Shown one piece after another: positions 25,368 through 33,230 of a stretch of DNA of 64,000 bases. The stretch lies in assembly GCF_013030945.1 (NCBI RefSeq), contig NZ_JABBXF010000025.1, positions 1-64,000 of the forward strand. Direction: 5' to 3'. The translations under genes were made by a program, and so were the position numbers. This DNA is from Streptomyces morookaense (GTDB lineage: Bacteria > Actinomycetota > Actinomycetes > Streptomycetales > Streptomycetaceae). Every line of letters starts with the position of its first letter. The first letter of the stretch is position 1. The notes below the pieces were generated by a model, which saw only the letters and a list, made by a program, of their open reading frames with translations, had not been told where the DNA came from and made no database searches.

Positions 25368-26096
25368 TCAACTCGGCGCACTCATCGGATAGTTGTCGAC
25401 GCGTTCCCACAGCTCCGGCGGGGTCACCCCCTCCTCGCACACCAGCGCCAACCCGGCGCGGTCGTAAGCAACATGCAGGTCCACGGCCACGGCCAGCGGG
25501 CATTCGCGTCCGAGCTCCACAGCCTCGGCAGCGGTTGCAAGCCGTACCGTTGCCGTATCGGCGCCCCGAACGGGGGCACGGCCGGTCTCGCGAGTGACGT
25601 AGTGGGTGGTCCCCTCTGCGATCGGTCCGGCCTGCTCCAGCTTCGGGCAGCGGTCGGCGATGTCCGGCGGGAACCAGGCGCTCACCAGAGACAGCGGTGA
25701 ACCGTCGTCCAGCAGCATCATGCGGTCTCGGCGCAGAGCGGATTCACCGGGCCCAAGACCCAGCGCCTCAACGACGTGCGCAGGTGGGACCTCCCTGGCC
25801 GGAGTGCCCAGTCGGCGAAAGGGCCTCCCGTCCGACACCCGGGTGCGCTCGGCCCTGCGTCCGCCCGCCGGCCGGGCAACCGGCATCTCCGTGACACGAA
25901 AGCCCAGCCCCTGCCGCGCCACCACCACACCGTCAGCACGTAGGACATCGAACGCCTTGTTGACCGTTGCCCGCGAGACGCCCCACTGCTCGCACAAGTC
26001 CCTGCCCGACGGAAGGAGATCACCCGGGGCGAACTCCCCTTCGGTGATACGTCGCCGCAGCGAGTCCGCGATCTGCTCATACTTCAACATCGGCAT
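25368..26096 (-). CDS. GntR family (HutC/UTRA type) transcriptional regulator
   Basis: A 242-residue regulator. It has an N-terminal GntR winged helix (YEQIADSLRRRITEGEFAPG, then LCEQWGVSRATVNKAFDVLR, residues about 6-72) and a C-terminal UTRA ligand domain (about 95-235, with RRDRMMLLDDGSPLSLVSAWF). This subfamily includes the transfer regulators of Streptomyces integrative elements (KorSA/TraR type) as well as metabolic repressors. It is divergent from a methyltransferase gene 58 bases away, and palindromes on both sides suggest autoregulation and control of both neighbours. Confidence 0.9.
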   Translation of the reverse strand: MPMLKYEQIADSLRRRITEGEFAPGDLLPSGRDLCEQWGVSRATVNKAFDVLRADGVVVARQGLGFRVTEMPVARPAGGRRAERTRVSDGRPFRRLGTPAREVPPAHVVEALGLGPGESALRRDRMMLLDDGSPLSLVSAWFPPDIADRCPKLEQAGPIAEGTTHYVTRETGRAPVRGADTATVRLATAAEAVELGRECPLAVAVDLHVAYDRAGLALVCEEGVTPPELWERVDNYPMSAPS

Positions 26097-26117
26097 GGCT
26101 CAACACTCCAGTTCCTC

Positions 26118-26137
26118 TGGACAGGTTGACCGGTCAA
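26118..26137. promoter_or_regulatory. Operator-like site between gntR and the methyltransferase gene
   Basis: TGGACAGG-T-TGACCGGTCAA contains the perfect 12-base palindrome TTGACCGGTCAA and resembles the 25333 palindrome. It lies 21 bases before the gntR start and 17 before the methyltransferase start, so binding would block both promoters. Confidence 0.6.
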
Positions 26138-26154
26138 GGTAGAGCATCCCCCAC

Positions 26155-26970
26155 ATGACCACCCCTCCCCCCGTGGACCCCGAGATCATCGGCTTCTACA
26201 CGGAGACGTTCGACGAGGCCACGCGTCTGACCGCCACGGCCGACGGCGTGCTGGAGATGGTCCGCACGCAGGAACTTCTTCGCCGCCACCTCCCACCGGC
26301 ACCAGCCCGCATTCTCGACGTGGGCGGTGGACCCGGTGCTCACGCGCGGTGGCTCGCGGAGGACGGCTACCAGGTGCACCTCGTCGACCCGGTGGCACGG
26401 CACGTCGAGCAGGCCCGGCACGCCGGCTGCACCACCGAACTCGGCGACGCCCGCAAGCTCACAGCTGCCGACGACTCCTATGACGCAGTCCTGCTTCTCG
26501 GCCCGCTCTACCACCTCCTCGACCGCGGCGACCGACTGCAAGCCCTGGCCGAGGCCCGGCGCGTTGCGCGGCCCGGCAGCCCCGTCGCCGCTGCCGCCAT
26601 CAGCCGGTACGCCTCCCTCTTCGAGCACACCGCGACCACGTGGCTGGAACGCGACCGCGTGCACGACGCCGTGCACGACATCCTTGCCGACGGCCGCCAC
26701 GAGCCCGGCCGTAAAGGCTTCACCGCTGCGTACTTCCACACCGCGGGCGGACTCGTCGAAGAACTGCGCTCCGCCGGGTTCGACCACACAGAGGTGTACG
26801 GCATCGAGGGCCCCACCTGGGCCCTGCTGAAGGCCACCGAGCAGCACACTGGGACCTCGCTGATCGGATCGCCCATGTTCCGCGCGGCGTTGGCGGCCGC
26901 ACGGGCCGCCGAGCCGTACCCGGATCTGCTGGCCGCCGGATCCCACTTGCTCGCCGTCGCTCGCGCGTAA
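26155..26970 (+). CDS. SAM-dependent methyltransferase (class I)
   Basis: A 271-residue soluble methyltransferase. Motif I is ARILDVGGGPGAHARWLAE (residues about 52-70), the SAM ribose acidic residue lies in YQVHLVDPVARHVEQAR, and motif IV is DAVLLLGPLYHLLD. This matches UbiE/Methyltransf_25-like proteins; the small-molecule substrate is unknown. It is divergent from the GntR gene and may be its target. The PadR gene converges 10 bases after its stop. Confidence 0.88.
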   Translation: MTTPPPVDPEIIGFYTETFDEATRLTATADGVLEMVRTQELLRRHLPPAPARILDVGGGPGAHARWLAEDGYQVHLVDPVARHVEQARHAGCTTELGDARKLTAADDSYDAVLLLGPLYHLLDRGDRLQALAEARRVARPGSPVAAAAISRYASLFEHTATTWLERDRVHDAVHDILADGRHEPGRKGFTAAYFHTAGGLVEELRSAGFDHTEVYGIEGPTWALLKATEQHTGTSLIGSPMFRAALAAARAAEPYPDLLAAGSHLLAVARA

Positions 26971-26980
26971 CCCCACCCGG

Positions 26981-27493
26981 CTACCCCAACACCTCCCGCA
27001 GCCAGGCCCGCTCCGCCGCGCTGCTCGCGCGGGCGACGACGAGCATGCCGCGGCGGTACGGATCGTCCGTGTCCTCCGCGCGCACCGGGCGGTCGCCGTC
27101 GTAGAAGAAGCTCGCCGGCCGCTCCAGGAAGTCGAGCCGACGGCGCAGCACCGCGTGCCGGTCCGTGGCATCGGGGAGTTGTGAGAGGAATGCCAGGATC
27201 GTGAAGAACCGGGTGCCGTCACTGATGTCGTGATCGGTCGGCTCCCGCAGGCGGCGGAGGAGTTCCGTGCGGCCCGCGTCGGTCAGCTCCAGGCTGTTGC
27301 GCTGGGCAGCGGAGGCGCCCGGCTCGGTTCTCCGATCCAGGAGGCCCGCCTTGGCCAGGCGGTTGATCGCCGGGTAGAGGCTGCCGTCGCTGACCGGGCG
27401 GGCATGGCCGCTCAGTTGCGCGATCCGTCGGCGCAACTCGTAACCGTGCAGCGGCCCTTCGGCCAGAAAACCGAGTATCGCAAGCTCCAGCAT
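26981..27493 (-). CDS. PadR family transcriptional regulator
   Basis: A 170-residue PadR-type repressor. Winged helix: LELAILGFLAEGPLHGYELR, SDGSLYPAINRLAKAGLL, TDAGRTELLRRL, followed by a C-terminal helical dimerisation region with TRFFTILAFLSQLP. ATG 27493 is chosen on family length; ATG 27508 is a second candidate. It is divergent from an isochorismatase-like gene, with a perfect 24-base palindrome in the intergenic space that is its likely operator. Confidence 0.9.
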   Translation of the reverse strand: MLELAILGFLAEGPLHGYELRRRIAQLSGHARPVSDGSLYPAINRLAKAGLLDRRTEPGASAAQRNSLELTDAGRTELLRRLREPTDHDISDGTRFFTILAFLSQLPDATDRHAVLRRRLDFLERPASFFYDGDRPVRAEDTDDPYRRGMLVVARASSAAERAWLREVLG

Positions 27494-27510
27494 CCTGTTA
27501 TGGTCCCACA

Positions 27511-27534
27511 TCGATTCGAGGTACCTCGAATCGA
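27511..27534. promoter_or_regulatory. Perfect 24-bp palindrome, likely PadR operator
   Basis: TCGATTCGAGGT followed by its exact complement ACCTCGAATCGA. It lies in the 64 bases between the divergent padR and hydrolase starts, 23 bases before the hydrolase ATG, where repression of both genes would be expected. Confidence 0.75.
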
Positions 27535-27557
27535 GTGCCGAAGTATGGGAGAGCACC

Positions 27558-28208
27558 ATGACGACCTACACCGAGGAGTGGGTGACCGCGCAGGCCCGGT
27601 CCGCCTATGCGCATGGGCAGGCATCGTTCACCGTCCGCCCCGAACGGACCGCGCTGCTGGTCATCGACATGCAGGACGAGTTCGTCCGCCCGGGCTGGAG
27701 CCCGTACTGGGTGCCGGCCGCGACACGGATGGCGCCCCGGCTGCGCACGCTCGTCGAGCAGTGCCGGGCGATATCGGTTCCGGTCGTCTGGACCGTCTTC
27801 GACGACACCCACCTCGGGCTCGACCGGCCGTACGCGCTGCAGCACCTCCCGCACGCCGGCACCGGGTGGCGGCGGCCCGGTCCCGCGGGCGTCTGGGAGC
27901 CGATGGGCCGGCGGAGCGACGAAGTCCTCATCCGCAAGCCCTCCTACGGGGCCTTCTACGACACGCCCCTCGACACGATCCTGCGCAACCTCGGCCGGGA
28001 CACGGTCGTCGTCACGGGGACGCTCACCAACTACTGCTGCGGCACCACCGCCCGGCAGGCCTACGAGCGCGGGTACCGCGTCGTCTTCGGATCCGACGTC
28101 ACCGCCACCGACGACGAGTCCCGCCAGGAGCCCGAACTCGCCGTACTGCGGAAGGGGTTCGCGCTCGTGCTGAGCGCCGACGAGATCGCGCAGCGGCTCA
28201 CCGTCTGA
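27558..28208 (+). CDS. Isochorismatase-like cysteine hydrolase
   Basis: A 216-residue hydrolase of the isochorismatase/nicotinamidase fold. The catalytic triad is visible: Asp in ALLVIDMQDEFV, Lys in VLIRKPSYGAFYDT and the nucleophile Cys in TLTNYCCGTTARQAYERGY, with the usual cis-peptide region VVVTGT. Members hydrolyse amides, ureides or enol ethers; the substrate is unknown here. Its start lies just past the PadR palindrome, so it is probably induced by whatever the PadR protein senses. Confidence 0.9.
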   Translation: MTTYTEEWVTAQARSAYAHGQASFTVRPERTALLVIDMQDEFVRPGWSPYWVPAATRMAPRLRTLVEQCRAISVPVVWTVFDDTHLGLDRPYALQHLPHAGTGWRRPGPAGVWEPMGRRSDEVLIRKPSYGAFYDTPLDTILRNLGRDTVVVTGTLTNYCCGTTARQAYERGYRVVFGSDVTATDDESRQEPELAVLRKGFALVLSADEIAQRLTV

Positions 28209-28322
28209 GGCCGGATCCGCCCGCCCCGGGCCGCTGTTCCCTGGACGGTTGTCCGGCCGTCGCCCCAGACTGCCGGACGGATCGTTCACGTTGGGACCAC
28301 GGTGACACCCGAGGAGCCGCGC

Positions 28323-29174
28323 ATGTCCGCGCCCGTGCCCGTCTTCGATCACAGTGCCACCGCGTACAGCCCGCGTCTCGCCTACGCGATGGCACTGGCC
28401 TCCCGGCTCGCCTACGAGGCCGAGGCCGACATCGAGCGGCAGGCCGCCGCGTGGGGGTTCGAGCGTGTGCGGCATCACTGCACGCGGTTCACCCCGCCCT
28501 TTCCCCTGGAGGACACCCAGGCGTTCACCATGGCCGGCGACCGGATGATCGTCACGGCGTTCAGGGGGACGGAGCCGCGGAAGCTGCGCGACTGGCTCTC
28601 GGATGTCGAGGGGGTGCCCTGGCCGGGGCCGGGCGGGTTGGGGTATGTGCACTTCGGGTTCGGGGAGGCGCTTCATTCCATATTCGCCGTTGTCCAGGGC
28701 GCCCTGGCCGAGTTGCGCGACAAGCAGCAGACGGTGTGGCTGACCGGGCACAGTCTCGGCGGGGCCCTCGCCATGCTGGCCGGGTGCCGGCTGCACTTCG
28801 AGGAGCCGTATCTCACCGCGGACGGCATCTACACCTTCGGGCAGCCGCGGACCTGCGACCGTGCGCTCGCCGACGCGCACGACAAGGCGTTCGCCGGGCG
28901 CATGTACCGGTTCGTCAACGACAAGGACGTCGTACCGCACCTGCCGCCCGAGCCCCTCTACTGGCATGCGCAGGCTCTGCGGCACATCGACGCCGTGGGC
29001 GCGGTGCGGGAATCGGTGGGGCTGCTCGGGGGGTTCGGGGAGCGCATGGAGCACTTGGGGCATGTCGCGAAAGACATGTGGGACGGTGCCGGAGACGCCT
29101 TTCGCGATCACGGCGTCGCCAAGTACGTCGCCGCGCTGGAGAGGCTCCTCGTCCAAGGCGGGCCCGGCGCCTAG
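28323..29174 (+). CDS. Class 3 lipase family alpha/beta hydrolase
   Basis: A 283-residue lipase-like protein. The nucleophile elbow GHSLGGALAML, the oxyanion-side TAFRGTEPRKLRDWLSD and YTFGQPRTCD with the acid, and a later His in DVVPHLPP fit the fungal-type lipase class 3 fold. There is no signal peptide, so it is probably cytoplasmic, although other class 3 lipases are secreted. ATG 28323 follows GAGGAG; a GTG at 28302 is in frame. Confidence 0.85.
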   Translation: MSAPVPVFDHSATAYSPRLAYAMALASRLAYEAEADIERQAAAWGFERVRHHCTRFTPPFPLEDTQAFTMAGDRMIVTAFRGTEPRKLRDWLSDVEGVPWPGPGGLGYVHFGFGEALHSIFAVVQGALAELRDKQQTVWLTGHSLGGALAMLAGCRLHFEEPYLTADGIYTFGQPRTCDRALADAHDKAFAGRMYRFVNDKDVVPHLPPEPLYWHAQALRHIDAVGAVRESVGLLGGFGERMEHLGHVAKDMWDGAGDAFRDHGVAKYVAALERLLVQGGPGA

Positions 29175-29227
29175 GATTTCCGGATTGCCTCCGTACCAGG
29201 AAGGAGGCTCGACCCGGGGGAATTTCC

Positions 29228-29956
29228 ATGCGCGCGCGTCTTCGTCTGTTCACCGCTCTCGTGACGACCGGCATCGCCGTCGGCGGACTCGGCGCGTGCG
29301 GGATGCTGAGGAAGAACTTCGAGGACGACACCACCCTGTCCCAGAAGATCACCGCGGTGCGGCTGGACAGCGGGTCCGGCGGAGTCACCCTGCGCGGCGT
29401 CGACGGCGCCGCCGACGTGCGCCTGCACCGCTACGTCGAGTACGGCGGGGACCGCCCGGACGCGGCCACGCATCGCGTCGAGAACGGTGTCCTGGTGCTC
29501 GGCGGCTGCGGCAACGAGTGTTCGGTGGCCTACACGGTCGACCTGCCGGCGGGCATACCCGTGACCGGTGAGACCTCCAGCGGCGCGGTGAAGCTCTCCA
29601 GGACGGGCGCGGTGCACGTGGCGACCGCCTCCGGTGCCATCGACCTGGACGACATCAACGGCTCCGTCGAGATGCGGTCCGGCAGTGGCGCGATCACCGG
29701 TCACGGGCTCACGGGCGGGCCCGTGAAGGCCGAGACCTCCAGCGGGGCCGTCGACCTCGCCGTGTCCTCGCCCCAGGACGTCCGGGCGGAGACCGGCAGC
29801 GGCGCCGTCACGGTCGCCGTGCCCGACGGGTCGTACCAGATCGTCACCAGGACCGGCAGCGGCGGCCAGGACATCGCCCTCTCCAACGACCCGGCCGGCA
29901 AGCACCGGCTCGACCTGACCACCGGCAGCGGCGCCATCACCCTCAAGCGCTCCTGA
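29228..29956 (+). CDS. DUF4097 (beta-helix) lipoprotein
   Basis: A 242-residue lipoprotein precursor. The signal peptide ends in a lipobox (GGLGAC), so the mature protein would be tethered to the outer membrane face. The body is built of repeats with SGSGG, TSSGAVKL, TASGAIDLDD, GSGAITGHG, TSSGAVDL and TGSGAVTV, the repeated S-G-A-[IV]-T/D strand pattern of DUF4097 beta-helices. Function unknown. Four bases separate it from the converging GNAT gene. Confidence 0.85.
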   Translation: MRARLRLFTALVTTGIAVGGLGACGMLRKNFEDDTTLSQKITAVRLDSGSGGVTLRGVDGAADVRLHRYVEYGGDRPDAATHRVENGVLVLGGCGNECSVAYTVDLPAGIPVTGETSSGAVKLSRTGAVHVATASGAIDLDDINGSVEMRSGSGAITGHGLTGGPVKAETSSGAVDLAVSSPQDVRAETGSGAVTVAVPDGSYQIVTRTGSGGQDIALSNDPAGKHRLDLTTGSGAITLKRS

Positions 29957-29959
29957 GGC

Positions 29960-30943
29960 TCAGTCCAGCGCACGCGCGTACGTCACGTACGTCCGCTCCA
30001 CCGCGAAGCCCATCCGTTCGTAGAGCCCCAGCGCCCCGGTCGGGTTGGCGGTGTCGACGACGAGTTCCGCCCTGGCGTAGCCGCGGCGCGCGGCCTCGGT
30101 GAGGGTGTGCGTCAGCAGGGTGTGCGCCGCGCCGCGGCCCCGGTGGGCCGGGCGGGTGCCCAGGTGGCCGATGGTGCAGGAGCGGCGTCCGGTGGCCGCT
30201 CCGTCGGCCACGTACTCGTCGGCGAGGAGGTACGCCGCCACCTGCCCCTCCGCGTCGAGCAGGAGGGCGGAGAGCCCAGGGCGGAACGAGCGGGCGCCCG
30301 TGATCCAGGTGTCCCAGTCGGTGCGGTCCATCCCGGTGTGGTTCCAGTGGTCGCGGAAGGCCTCGTTGTGCGCGGTGCGGGTCGCTTCGTCGTAGGTCTC
30401 GTCGAAGGGCACCAGGCGCAGCCCGGACGGTACGGGCTGCGCCGTGCGGGGGCCGTACCGAAGCTCGTTCGCCATGCCGAACCAGTGGCGGCAGGGCGCG
30501 AAGCCTGCGCCGGCGGCCAGCGCCGCCAGGCCCTCGTTCGTGTCCGCCCCGTCGATCAGCAGCTCGCCCGGCACGCGCGCGTGGCGCTCCGCCCGCAGCG
30601 CCCCGGCGCGGGCCCGCATCCAGGCGAGCAGCTGTGTGCCGATCCCGCGGTGGCGCCAGGCGGGATGGACGGCGGCCGCGCCGGTGAAGCGGGCGATCTC
30701 GCGTACGTGGTCCGGCTCGTACACCATCGCGTACGCCACCAGCCGCCCGCCTGCGCCTTCGCCCTGTCGCAACCCCACCGCGTTCCTCGCCAAGTCGAGC
30801 TTGGGATCGGTCAGTTCGTCCAGAATATCCGCCTCGTCGGCGTGCATGCCGGTCCTGTCGGTGCGTTCGACCGCTTCGCGCAGCACCGCGAGAGCCTGGG
30901 CGTCTGCCATGGTGAGCGGCCGGAGCGAGCGCGTGACATCCAT
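29960..30943 (-). CDS. Tandem GNAT N-acetyltransferase
   Basis: A 327-residue protein with two GNAT folds. The first has AAVHPAWRHRGIGTQLL (acetyl-CoA P-loop R-x-x-G-I-G), and the second has LGTRPAHRGRGAAHTLL followed by the C-terminal LVVDTANPTGALGLYERMGF. This tandem layout is like mycothiol synthase but lacks its other signatures, so the substrate is unknown. The start is set at ATG 30943 (MDVTRSLRPLTMADA); no good ribosome-binding site is seen and in-frame codons exist upstream. The 257 bases up to the divergent acyltransferase hold no further gene. Confidence 0.85.
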   Translation of the reverse strand: MDVTRSLRPLTMADAQALAVLREAVERTDRTGMHADEADILDELTDPKLDLARNAVGLRQGEGAGGRLVAYAMVYEPDHVREIARFTGAAAVHPAWRHRGIGTQLLAWMRARAGALRAERHARVPGELLIDGADTNEGLAALAAGAGFAPCRHWFGMANELRYGPRTAQPVPSGLRLVPFDETYDEATRTAHNEAFRDHWNHTGMDRTDWDTWITGARSFRPGLSALLLDAEGQVAAYLLADEYVADGAATGRRSCTIGHLGTRPAHRGRGAAHTLLTHTLTEAARRGYARAELVVDTANPTGALGLYERMGFAVERTYVTYARALD

Positions 30944-31200
30944 GAAAAAACGGTACATAAGGGAGGGTGACGCGTCGAAGGCATTTTCGGGCCGCGTGCC
31001 GCAGCCGCCACTCTCGGTGTTGCGATCCTCACGCATCCCGCCGCTTCTCCAAGGGTCGGTAAAACCGCGGCAGCTGATAGAAAAGGTCATCGCCGGTACG
31101 GCTGACCGCAGCAGCCACGCCCGGCACAGCAGACCGCCGCGGTTCTCACCGAAGGAAGACACATGCCTGCCATACATCCGCGCACAGCGGACGTTCCGCA

Positions 31201-32373
31201 GTGAGCCTCATAGCCCGGCCCAGCGCCACCACCGCCACCGCTGCCACCACCGCTCCCGCCGCCCCCGGGGCGCCCGCCGGCAGTGCGCCCGCCCCCCGGC
31301 AGACGCGGCTGGACTCGCTCACCGGACTGCGGTGGTTCGCGGCACTGCTGATCTTCTGCTACCACTTCGCCTACGACCAGTCCGTGGGCACGCCCAAGCA
31401 CCTCGGCAGGCTCAGAGACGTCACCTTCGCCGGGCCTTCGGCGGTCTCCTTCTTCTTCGTCCTCTCGGGCTTCGTCCTCGCCTGGTCGGCGCGGCCGAAC
31501 GACACGGTGACCGGCTTCTGGCGGCGCCGCTTCGCCCGGATCTACCCCAGCCACGCGGTGACCTTCTGCGTCGCGGCGCTGATGCTGCTGTGGATGGGAC
31601 AGAAGCTCAACCCCGCCATCGCACTGGGCAATCTGACACTCACCCAGGCATGGGTCCCGAACCGGACCGACTGGTGGTTCGGCTTCAACGGCGTCTCGTG
31701 GTCGCTGAGCTGCGAGTTCCTCTTCTACTTCACGTTCCCCTTCCTGGTGCGGCCCATCCGGCGGCTGCCGGTCCGCGGCCTGTGGGCCGTCGTCGCCCTG
31801 GGGAATCTGTTCGTCGTGGTCTACCCGGCGTTCATGAACGACATCGCGCACGCCACCGGCTGGAACCCGAAGTACTTCCTCTACATGCTGCCCGCCACGC
31901 GGCTGCCCGAGTTCGCCGTCGGCATCGCCCTCGCCCTGCTGGTGAAGAACGGCGCCTGGCGCGGCCCGGGCGTGGTGGTGAGCGTCACACTGTCCGTGAC
32001 GGCGATCTTCGCCGTGGTGCACCTGCTGCCCTACGAGTACCGCTGGGGCGCCGCCACGGTGATCCCGTACACGCTCACCATCGCGGCGGTCGCGCGGGCC
32101 GATGCGCGCGGGGAGGAATCCCCGTTCCGGCACCGGGTGCTCGTGTATCTCGGTGAAGTCTCCTTCGCCTTCTATCTCGTGCACGAGATGGTCATCTACA
32201 GCACCGGCTACTTCCTCAAACAGCACCACCTCGCCCTCAGCATGACCGTGCAGGCGGGGCTGGTCATGGCCATTGCCCTGGCGGGAGCGGTCGTCCTCCA
32301 CGAGTACGTGGAGAAACCGGGCGTGAAGCTGCTCACCGGCAAGCGGCGGAAGCCGAAGCCGGCCGTGGGATGA
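31201..32373 (+). CDS. Acyltransferase 3 family integral membrane protein
   Basis: A 390-residue O-acyltransferase with about ten membrane helices. After an Ala/Thr/Pro-rich cytoplasmic lead, LDSLTGLRWFAALLIFCYHF carries the family's N-terminal His and RW motif, then SFFFVLSGFVLAWSAR and RRRFARIYPSHAV (the conserved R-x-x-R-I-x-P), and near the end YLGEVSFAFYLVHEMVI. Such enzymes acetylate or succinylate cell-surface or secreted glycans and antibiotics; the acceptor is unknown. The start is GTG. No glycan cluster is adjacent. Confidence 0.9.
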   Translation: MSLIARPSATTATAATTAPAAPGAPAGSAPAPRQTRLDSLTGLRWFAALLIFCYHFAYDQSVGTPKHLGRLRDVTFAGPSAVSFFFVLSGFVLAWSARPNDTVTGFWRRRFARIYPSHAVTFCVAALMLLWMGQKLNPAIALGNLTLTQAWVPNRTDWWFGFNGVSWSLSCEFLFYFTFPFLVRPIRRLPVRGLWAVVALGNLFVVVYPAFMNDIAHATGWNPKYFLYMLPATRLPEFAVGIALALLVKNGAWRGPGVVVSVTLSVTAIFAVVHLLPYEYRWGAATVIPYTLTIAAVARADARGEESPFRHRVLVYLGEVSFAFYLVHEMVIYSTGYFLKQHHLALSMTVQAGLVMAIALAGAVVLHEYVEKPGVKLLTGKRRKPKPAVG

Positions 32374-32408
32374 GTGCCGGGGGCCCGGCCCCCGGCACCC
32401 GCCGGCGC

Positions 32409-32663
32409 TCAGTTCGCGAACTGGATCAGCACCCGCACCAGGCGGCACGTCGTGTCCGACGGCTGGTGCACGCCGATCCGCTCCGCCGTCGCGCGGATCT
32501 TCCGGTTCGTCGCCTGCTCCGGCCGGTACACCCCGGAGTGCAGCAGCGCTATCGCCAGGCGCATCGCCTTCAGCTGCCGGTTGTGCGCCTCGTACCAGGC
32601 CCGCGGGCGGCCCGCGGGCATCTTCTGCTTGGGAAGGGTGTCGAACGTCGTGGCTGCGCCCAT
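32409..32663 (-). CDS. Small conserved Streptomyces protein
   Basis: An 84-residue basic protein, MGAATTFDTLPKQK..., with GRPRAWYEAHNRQLKAMRLAI and a helical C-terminus (ATAERIGVHQPSDTTCRLV) that might form a small nucleic-acid-binding domain. ATG 32663 follows a GGGGG tract. It is convergent with the acyltransferase and divergent from the ArsC-like gene. The function is unknown. Confidence 0.6.
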   Translation of the reverse strand: MGAATTFDTLPKQKMPAGRPRAWYEAHNRQLKAMRLAIALLHSGVYRPEQATNRKIRATAERIGVHQPSDTTCRLVRVLIQFAN

Positions 32664-32783
32664 CGAAATCCCCCTGTGAGTGGTCGTACAGCCTCTCTCA
32701 ACTCCCTCCATTTTACTGCCGACCACTGACAAACGCCCCTGGTCAGACCGCATTTGACAGTCCCCCGCGGTACCGTGTGCGGC

Positions 32784-33152
32784 ATGGAGATCTGGATCAA
32801 CCCCGCCTGTTCGAAGTGCCGCAGCGCGCTCACACTGCTCGACGCCGAGGGTGCCGGCTACACCGTCCGCCACTACCTGGAGGACGTGCCCTCGGAGGAC
32901 GAGATCCGCACCGTCCTCGGCCGGCTCGGCCTGGAGCCGTGGGACATCACGCGCACCCAGGAGGCCGACGCCAAGGAGCTCGGTCTCGAGGACTGGCCGC
33001 GGGACGAGGAGGCGCGCGACCGGTGGATCGCCGCCCTCTCCGCGCACCCCAGGCTCATCCAGCGGCCGATCATCACGGCCGACGACGGCTCCGCGGTCGT
33101 CGGCCGCACCGAGGAGGCCGTCCGGGAAGCCATGGCCAGGGCTGACGGCTGA
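32784..33152 (+). CDS. ArsC/Spx family reductase-like protein
   Basis: A 122-residue thioredoxin-fold protein with NPACSKCRSALTLL (the CxxC-containing active site, first Cys conserved), EDVPSEDEIRTVLGRLG, and the anion-binding Arg in LIQRPIITADDG. It belongs to the glutaredoxin-dependent arsenate reductase family, but no arsenic resistance genes are nearby, so a general thiol role is equally possible. Confidence 0.85.
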   Translation: MEIWINPACSKCRSALTLLDAEGAGYTVRHYLEDVPSEDEIRTVLGRLGLEPWDITRTQEADAKELGLEDWPRDEEARDRWIAALSAHPRLIQRPIITADDGSAVVGRTEEAVREAMARADG

Positions 33153-33230
33153 CCTGCGCCGGACGGCGCATACAGCGGTATAACGGGTGGTGTGGCATAT
33201 CCCGCGACAAAGCGGGAGGGAGCGGCACCC

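Noticed and set aside
22959..27493. Calling the accessory stretch an integrated plasmid or prophage
   Set aside because: A KorSA-like GntR gene and a phage-type amidase are suggestive, but no integrase, replication, transfer or structural gene and no attachment-site repeats were found.
30107..30970. A plus-strand frame over the GNAT gene
   Set aside because: Antisense of a tandem GNAT protein with recognisable acetyl-CoA motifs.
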